Assembly: GCA_011037195.1 (NCBI GenBank)
Contig: JAAEAF010001101.1
Coordinates: forward strand, 62,001 to 126,000
DNA: 64,000 nucleotides
Direction: 5' to 3'
Origin: Triatoma infestans
Taxonomy: Eukaryota; Arthropoda; Insecta; Hemiptera; Reduviidae
Of the stretch, positions 59,169 through 64,000 are shown piece by piece (the first letter of the stretch is position 1; each line of letters begins with the position of its first letter). A program made the translations under genes and the position numbers. The notes under the pieces were generated by a model. The model saw only the letters and a list, made by a program, of their open reading frames with translations. It ran no database searches and was not told where the DNA came from.

Positions 59169-59331
59169 CTCGTAAAGAAAGATGGATTGGAGGAATGTAT
59201 AATTGGCAAATGAAGGTTTGGGTGTGGGGTCCAACAGGTGAACCATTTCAATACAAAGGTTTCTCTAAATTAAGGCCAAATAGCAATTATCACTGGAGGT
59301 GTGTAGTAATGGTGCCTTCACTATTTCACAG
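59169..59331 (+). CDS. C-type lectin-like gene, second CTLD exon
   Basis: Exon after an AATAATAG acceptor and before a CAG|GTATAG donor. Its 2-nt start completes the codon left open by the previous exon (G+CT = Ala) and it ends in another split codon. The peptide contains RWIGGMYNWQ (core WIGG strand), VWVWGPTGEP and the cysteine of HWRCVV (C4). The long-loop region reads GEPFQYKGF instead of EPN or QPD, so the mannose- or galactose-type calcium-binding tripeptide is absent. It looks like the insect single-CTLD proteins that keep the fold but lack the canonical sugar site; this is inference from the motif. The intron before it is about 1.9 kb and contains a Helentron-like repeat that itself contains a SINE. 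Confidence 0.9.
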
Positions 59332-59574
59332 GTATAGTTCAATTGTCAAAAATTACTTTTTGTTATTAGCTTAATGAATATTCTAATAGCAAAAAAAAAT
59401 TGTGTTTGTAAGACTTTAATTACAAATCTAAAGTGAATTATAGATTTTAACGTATTGATTATAAAAATAATAATAAACCAAATACATAGTATTATTTTAA
59501 ATCGATATCTTTATGAAGATAATAATACATTGAAATGATTTTGTTTCTGCTTATTCATGAAATTTATCTTTTAG

Positions 59575-59773
59575 GTGGAGTTCTCGAAGTTGTTTGGAGA
59601 AGAAACATTTTATATGCGAATTACCGTTGAAAATGAAGTGGTCTAATAAGAACCAATCTGACCAAATACAACGCCGTAAACTAATCAGAAATGAAATCGA
59701 AAGGAAAAGAAACAAGGAAAGACGATATCGCTATAGAGCTAGATGGCCTACAGAAATAAATAATACTCTTTAA
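59575..59773 (+). CDS. C-type lectin-like gene, last exon with stop codon
   Basis: Final exon. It begins after TTTTAG with one base that completes an Arg codon, then encodes WSSRSCLEKKHFICEL, holding CTLD cysteines C5 and C6. The usual calcium ligand motif WND is replaced by WSS, agreeing with the missing EPN/QPD in the previous exon. After the fold comes a ~45-residue tail very rich in Arg and Lys (runs such as RKRNKERRYRYRAR), ending at TAA 59771-59773. A basic tail of this length is not part of a CTLD. It could be a cleavable or nucleic-acid/heparin-binding extension. The visible protein is about 190 residues; the N-terminus is missing. Confidence 0.9.
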
Positions 59774-60221
59774 AAAAAAAAAAAAAATTTTTTTCGTTTC
59801 AAAAGTACAAATTTGTATATATTTTGTATTTATAATTTGTTTTATGTAATAATTTGCATTGAATTTAGTAAGAATATTTATTATTTGTGTATATTGATGT
59901 ATGGTTAAAAATTTATTGTTTCAATGATGTAATGATAATAAACAGCACCATATTAGTCAAGATATCCATAAAGATAATGGCGGTAGAGAAAAGCGCTTTT
60001 TATTGCTAAAGCAGTTCTTGTTTTTTAAAGAGAATAAATAATATCTCACTATTATATTAACATGCCTACAATACTGTTCTATGTTTAATAATTATCCTCT
60101 TTCGGATTCTTCTAATCTGTATTTATTTGTACTGATTTAATATCGATATTTCTAATTTAGTAATGAAGAATAAATATAGACGTGCTAAAGGTATATATTA
60201 TATATATTTCTTGGTACTTAC
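59774..60221. other. Lectin 3' UTR and spacer to the Tat-SF1 exon
   Basis: Convergent region of ~450 bp between the lectin stop and the Tat-SF1 RRM1 exon donor. Contains the AATAAA at 59937 and no coding sequence. Confidence 0.6.
59937..59942 (+). promoter_or_regulatory. Probable polyadenylation signal of the lectin gene
   Basis: AATAAA about 165 bp after the lectin stop codon, in an AT-rich 3' UTR. It is the first perfect hexamer after the stop in sense orientation that I noticed. AT-rich DNA produces such hexamers by chance. Confidence 0.45.
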
Positions 60222-60427
60222 CTTAATATATGTACAAAGAGCATCTCCTTTCAAATGATCAGTGCCAGGTTCGGTATATAGTTTAATTTTCATTTTTCCT
60301 GTTTCAAGATCCTTCATTACCAATCCACATTTCTGCATCAGATCTATGAATTCTTGTTCCGTAATATCAGTTGGAAGATTGGTTACATAAACTTTAGTGT
60401 TGTGTTTATCACCAACATCAAACCAAG
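60222..60427 (-). CDS. HTATSF1: Tat-SF1/Cus2-like splicing factor, exon with first half of RRM1
   Basis: Exon of 206 nt on the minus strand, bounded by a CAG acceptor (60428-60430) and an AAG|GTAAGT donor. The first two bases complete an Ala codon with the upstream exon, then 68 codons follow. The peptide WFDVGDKHNTKVYVTNLP carries RNP2 of an RNA-recognition motif (VYVTNL), then a DITEQEFIDLM helix and LKGDALCTYIK, which is RNP1-like. This is the UHM-proximal RRM1 of Tat-SF1, a U2 snRNP-associated factor acting in early spliceosome assembly and transcription elongation. The exon ends at a codon boundary inside RRM1, so at least one more exon must follow toward lower coordinates; I could not find it. 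Identification rests on colinearity of three exons with known Tat-SF1 order. Confidence 0.93.
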
Positions 60428-60889
60428 CTGGAATAAGAACATTTTTAGCACTTTAAAAACTAGATCTCCTAATTAGTATTATTATTTTATCTTCAGATGT
60501 GTGATGAATTAACAAGAAAATAATAATTATGAAGACAGTCAAGTTTATATAAATGCTTGTAAAGATGGTGAGTATATGTATGATCTCCACAGGAGATGTA
60601 AGGAAAGAACAATCTGATACGGATCGAATCTACGCAACCCTGGCCTCATTTACCTTACTACTAACCAGCGTTAAAGTAATTGTCACTCTGCTAGCACAGG
60701 AAAAATGCGTGAAGGTTCCATGAAGAAATGGAGACATTGCCAGGGTAAACGCTGAGCGATCCTTTGTGATCCCAATTGATGACTCTCTCAGGACTTGCCA
60801 AGAGCCATAGACTAATCTGCTTAAGATTCACAGGCCAAAATGTCTTCCGTGTCGTAGGAAGAAAAAAGTCTATTTAAAAATATGTTTAT

Positions 60890-61320
60890 GGGCCCGCAAT
60901 GCTGGATAACATCTAGTATTTTACCCGTCAGTAAATGCATCAGATTATCGCCCCCTAACAAAAATGACTTGATAAAACACTGAGCAGACTTAACAACCTA
61001 TTAAAATTTAGTTATAAAGGATTCTTCAAAACGTGCTATATATTATGCACTATTTTCTGACGTCTAATCGTAATTTATAATAATTCCATTTTGTCATTAA
61101 ACACACAACATAGTAACATAACCTTATAACCTCCTCACATAATTATATACAACCAACAAACCAACAAGCTGACAAGTTGAGTATAACAGAAACATCACGA
61201 CGAAATGAACTCTCTACACGAACTTAGTGAATTTGCTCTGACGATGGATGAAAATTCGAAACCGTCAGGAAGAAAATCAATAAGCATGCTACGACGAATA
61301 AAATACCAGATCTATTAAAG
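60890..61320. mobile_element. Family 2 element in the Tat-SF1 intron
   Basis: Right arm 61150-61315 matches the right arm at 51.79-51.91 kb (CTCTACACGAACTTAGTGA, GCTACGACGAATAAAATACC). The inverted word at 60892-60932 (reverse complement GTAAAATACTAGATGTTATC) matches 51905-51933, giving a shortened left arm. Confidence 0.55.
61222..61285 (+). ncRNA. Hammerhead ribozyme motif, family 2, second copy
   Basis: Plus strand, in the Tat-SF1 intron (antisense to that gene): CTGACGA (61238-61244), T, GGAT-GAAA-ATTC with one G-U pair, GAAA (61258-61261), CCGTC, AGGAAG. Stem III has lost a base. Predicted cleavage after 61266. Confidence 0.62.
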
Positions 61321-61829
61321 AAGTTACAAAGGAACGTATTTAATGGGTGGTTGAGTCCGCACTAATGGATAAAATATATCAAATGATACCTAGCCTTCAA
61401 CAACAGAAGCGTTTGCACTTCTAGGTATTCCCAAATCCTTAAAAGTGGTAAAAATTTCAAAGTAAAAAATAAAAATGTGAATGAAAAAAATCTTAAGGTG
61501 CTTTAGTAGCATTAGAGGGTAGAGACTGGTTAATAATCAATATTAGATAAAAACGTTAGAATGGTATTGGGTTGGATTCTAGTTCATGGCGTTATACAAG
61601 AAAATTAAATATACAATGAAGAAGTTATTAAGCGCCCTCTTCCACAAACCAGTACTCTGGTTGAATGTTAGGCCTGCCTTAAAAAAAATGTGCATTTCCT
61701 TTAATAAAAGGCATAGAAAGGATATATTCGGTACTTATGGTAACGTATATCATTTCATGTGTGGTTTAGGTTGTAGGTAACTCAGAAGTATAAGTCGGAC
61801 CATTTTTTGTGATTGTCTTATAGGTGACG

Positions 61830-61975
61830 GGGAAGTAATCGTGGGTGGCAAGGAGAGAGAAAGGTTTAAGGACGAAAAGGTAAGAGGCCGCTCTCAACGG
61901 AATGTGCTATTTGGTCGGTGGTCTAATAACGTTCAATACATGTTTTTTTCCTTTTACAAAAAAGGCAGCTTCATT
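61830..61975 (+). mobile_element. Possible non-LTR retrotransposon 3' coding tail
   Basis: Plus frame KDEKVRGRSQRNVLFGRWSN resembles the basic GR(P/S)..RWSDN end of RTE-type ORF2, and GGCCCAGCAGTG follows near 62043. Weak. Confidence 0.3.
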
Positions 61976-62894
61976 TCTCTGGTAGGCCCACATGTCTGGT
62001 ATAAATGACGCATAACAGCGATAAAGGAATAAGATGACCTCTAGGCCCAGCAGTGAAATCTCGAAGGTCCCGCTAAAGTATTTCTTTTTTTTGCTAGAGC
62101 ATACTATTCAAATTCCCACCATTTTTAAGTCATAACGGCTAGGAAGCGGCTCTTACCTAAACGTTTCTCCTCCCAAAAGGAATAAAAATAAAATCAATTG
62201 GACTAGTGTCTACGTTTCTTCCTATAGTATCTAACACTTGAATTACCTAGAGTCCCAGTATTAACCAAGCCTAACAGGTATGATATGAGCTGAAGAGACC
62301 CTTGATGTTCCAGAATTCTGTTATAGTTTCTTCGAGAAGGCGGGAAAATAAAGCTTGATATGCCTTTGCTGTGGGATGTATTCCAAAGGGTCTGAGAAAT
62401 GTTTCATCTAGGTCCTGATGAATCAAGTTCAGAAATGCCAAAAAATGGTTGGGCCATTACTGCGTACCCAGGAAAAGAAACTAATGCTCGAATCGTCTCC
62501 ATACCTATACTCATTACCATTCTCAGGCAGTCCCATGCGACCATTTATAATGGATGAAATACTTTTCATGATAAAATAGAAAATGAAGAATTTCAGGCAA
62601 TTCAATTTCTGACTTAAGATGTCCACAGCACAAATAAGTGCAGTTGGAAGCACTGTTACCTAGAAATATGCTGATCGAGTTCCTTTTATATTCTATTTTA
62701 GCACGGATACTTCCAACATAAGTATTCTTATTCTTCATTTAGGCCAGGGCTGGAGCCACTGTACCATACGGTTACTCATTCTCATGACAGCCCCTACATT
62801 TCAATAAAAAAGTTCATGTTAATGTTTGCAAGATATACCTTAGATTTTAAATTTGGTATTAGACATGCACCAAATTTTAAATCGTTAGTAAAAC

Positions 62895-62950
62895 TTTGAA
62901 GCTCCCAAGAGAATCGAACCTGGAACACTCGTTAAAGGTTCGCTTGAGAT
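62895..62950 (-). mobile_element. Possible SINE fragment (B-box-like)
   Basis: Reverse complement contains CCAGGTTCGATTCTCTTGGG, a perfect B box, in the Tat-SF1 intron. An A box at the right distance was not convincing. Confidence 0.35.
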
Positions 62951-63186
62951 CTGAATACTTGATTAAAGCAAATTCATGATGGGAATTATTGTTTTTCAAG
63001 ATGCTTCGTCAGTTTGAATTCAAGCCAGCCATCGAAACTAATCATATTCATGAAAACAACTTTGCTACTTTCATTTTTCATTGAAAGCGCTTTAACTTAC
63101 TAAAAAATACCTTAGTAGTGCTAATAATAACTAATGAAGAATATAGGCTGCATAGAGTAAGTGAAGAGATATAGTGAGAACAATAC

Positions 63187-63370
63187 CTGGTTCCAGAGGT
63201 TGCTTTCTTTTAAGAGAAGTACTGTCCTGATTATCATTTTGAACATCTTCTTTAGAATTTTCTTTGCTATCTTTTTTAATGTCAGTCTCATCATCAGGTG
63301 TTGCTACAGTAGAGTCTGGTTTGACAAATCCATAATTCATCTGGTATTGTGCAAGGAAATCTTCATCAAT
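63187..63370 (-). CDS. HTATSF1: Tat-SF1/Cus2-like splicing factor, DEDF linker exon
   Basis: Exon of 184 nt starting in phase 0 after TTTAG and ending in phase 1 before GTATTG. It begins IDEDFLAQYQMNYGFVKPD, matching the conserved DEDF..YQ.NYGF block that follows the WFPK motif in Tat-SF1. It then runs into a low-complexity acidic/lysine linker (SKENSKEDVQND) and KRKQPLEP immediately before RRM1. Joined to the next exon it gives EPAWFDVG, the normal entry to RRM1. The intron to the RRM1 exon is about 2.76 kb and holds a palindromic ribozyme-bearing repeat and a possible LINE tail. Confidence 0.93.
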
Positions 63371-63494
63371 CTAAACAATAATCACACAAACCAAACTTCG
63401 AGATTATTTTTTTCTTTTAAAAGAACAAAACTTCCATTTAAAGAGAATAATTTAATAAAAAAATAATAATTTCAAATAAATATTTTGTTGTTAC

Positions 63495-63790
63495 CTTTGG
63501 AAACCAAGCATTTTTTTCTTTATCCCAAACATAAACAGTTCCATCATTTGGATCTGTATATGTATGATTTTCACCATCTGTCCCATAAATTCCTTCAGAC
63601 ATATCTTGCCTAACTACTGGTTTTGATTTGGGTTTTTCATCTTCTAATTCTTCATCATCATCATCTTCATTTTCTTCTTCAGTATTCTCTTGTCTTATGG
63701 TTTTTATATTGGACTTAAAGTCTGACAATTCACCTACTTCAGTGCATGATGCCCAGGAATTTGATTCAGTATTCCATTTAAACTTTTTTC
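63495..63790 (-). CDS. HTATSF1: Tat-SF1/Cus2-like splicing factor, N-terminal acidic/WFPK exon
   Basis: Exon of 296 nt starting after TTCCCAG with 2 nt of a split codon, then 98 codons, ending phase 0 at AAG|GTAACA. It encodes KKFKWNTESNSWASC near its start, an acidic stretch (EENEDDDDEELEDEKPK) and the aromatic repeat DGTVYVWDKEKNAWFPK, the hallmark preceding DEDF in Tat-SF1 proteins. The acidic stretch is written in GAA/GAT-type triplets and is a potential microsatellite-like expansion. The open split codon at the start means at least one more 5' exon lies beyond the right edge; no start codon is visible here. Confidence 0.92.
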
Positions 63791-64000
63791 CTGGGAATCA
63801 ACAAAAAAATGTTAAACAGAATATTAGTGAAATAGTAGCTTCAAGTAATGTCCATTTTTTCAGTCTAGTTTAATGTCCACGGTAGAGTAATTAACGGCGA
63901 AAACAGGTAATTATTATTAAAATTTTTCGAATATAAATTAGCAGTTTCACTGGTCGCGAATAGATCACCCAGTCCATGCTCATAACCACTCTAGTAATCC
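63791..64000 (-). other. Intron of the Tat-SF1-like gene, with SINE head at the edge
   Basis: Upstream intron of the Tat-SF1-like gene running off the window. The last ~75 bases read on the minus strand as a tRNA-like head (TAGAGTGGTTATGAGC, A-box-like), closely resembling the SINE at 30.9-31.1 kb. The rest of this SINE is outside the window. Confidence 0.5.

Larger units (their letters stand above)
60428..63186 (-). other. Intron of the Tat-SF1-like gene
   Basis: About 2.76 kb between the DEDF and RRM1 exons. It contains part of a hammerhead-bearing repeat (about 60.89-61.32 kb), a possible LINE 3' tail (61.83-61.97 kb) and a tRNA B-box-like segment (near 62.91 kb). I see no further exon in it. 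Confidence 0.8.

Noticed and set aside
63600..63700. Simple GAA/GAT trinucleotide repeat
   Set aside because: It is in frame and encodes the acidic stretch of the Tat-SF1 exon with normal splice borders; coding, not an independent repeat.

Overview
This is non-coding-rich animal DNA, most likely from an arthropod. It is AT-rich, with spliced exons separated by introns, (CA)n/(GT)n microsatellites, tRNA-derived SINEs and a dense layer of mobile-element remnants. There are no operons, ribosome binding sites or long intact ORFs, so it is not prokaryotic. The host phylum is inferred from the mobile-element mix (mariner, Helentron-type repeats, Penelope-type ribozyme repeats, R2-like elements) and is not proven.

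Only two host genes could be recognised, both at the right end. From 57.0 to 59.8 kb on the + strand, three exons encode a complete C-type lectin-like domain and a basic tail. From 60.2 to 63.8 kb on the - strand, three exons encode the N-terminal half of a Tat-SF1 (HTATSF1/Cus2) splicing-factor homologue: WFPK motif, DEDF motif and the first half of RRM1. The other Tat-SF1 exons are outside the window or could not be found. If the gene is intact, its next intron must contain the oppositely oriented lectin exons.

The remaining ~57 kb is repeats. The dominant family (about 25 copies or pieces) is a roughly 0.9-1.0 kb element. It has asymmetric terminal inverted repeats, a palindromic start, a microsatellite, internal ~300-bp near-repeats and a terminal GTGTGA/TCACAC hairpin ending in CAGA before a T-run. 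This is the layout of non-autonomous Helentrons (DINE/HINE type). A second layer consists of palindromic elements carrying hammerhead-ribozyme motifs (CTGANGA, 4-bp stem II, GAAA, GTC) in at least three sequence families. This resembles the pseudo-LTRs of Penelope-like retroelements, and several copies are arranged head-to-head so that a transcript would fold into a long hairpin.

Other elements: a solo LTR with a 4-bp target duplication (21.5 kb); a TAA-flanked Harbinger-like MITE (14.4 kb); a TA-flanked MITE (23.8 kb); a Tc1 fragment (12.5 kb); an internally deleted mariner with intact ends (51.1 kb); remnants of an R2-type retrotransposon with a restriction-like endonuclease (48.7-49.7 kb, - strand) and of RNase-H-bearing non-LTR elements (52.1-53.3 kb and 56.4-57.0 kb, the latter with a 12-bp target duplication); several tRNA-derived SINEs; and an almost identical ~842-bp direct duplication (8671-9512 and 10388-11229). 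Coordinates of degenerate repeats are approximate.
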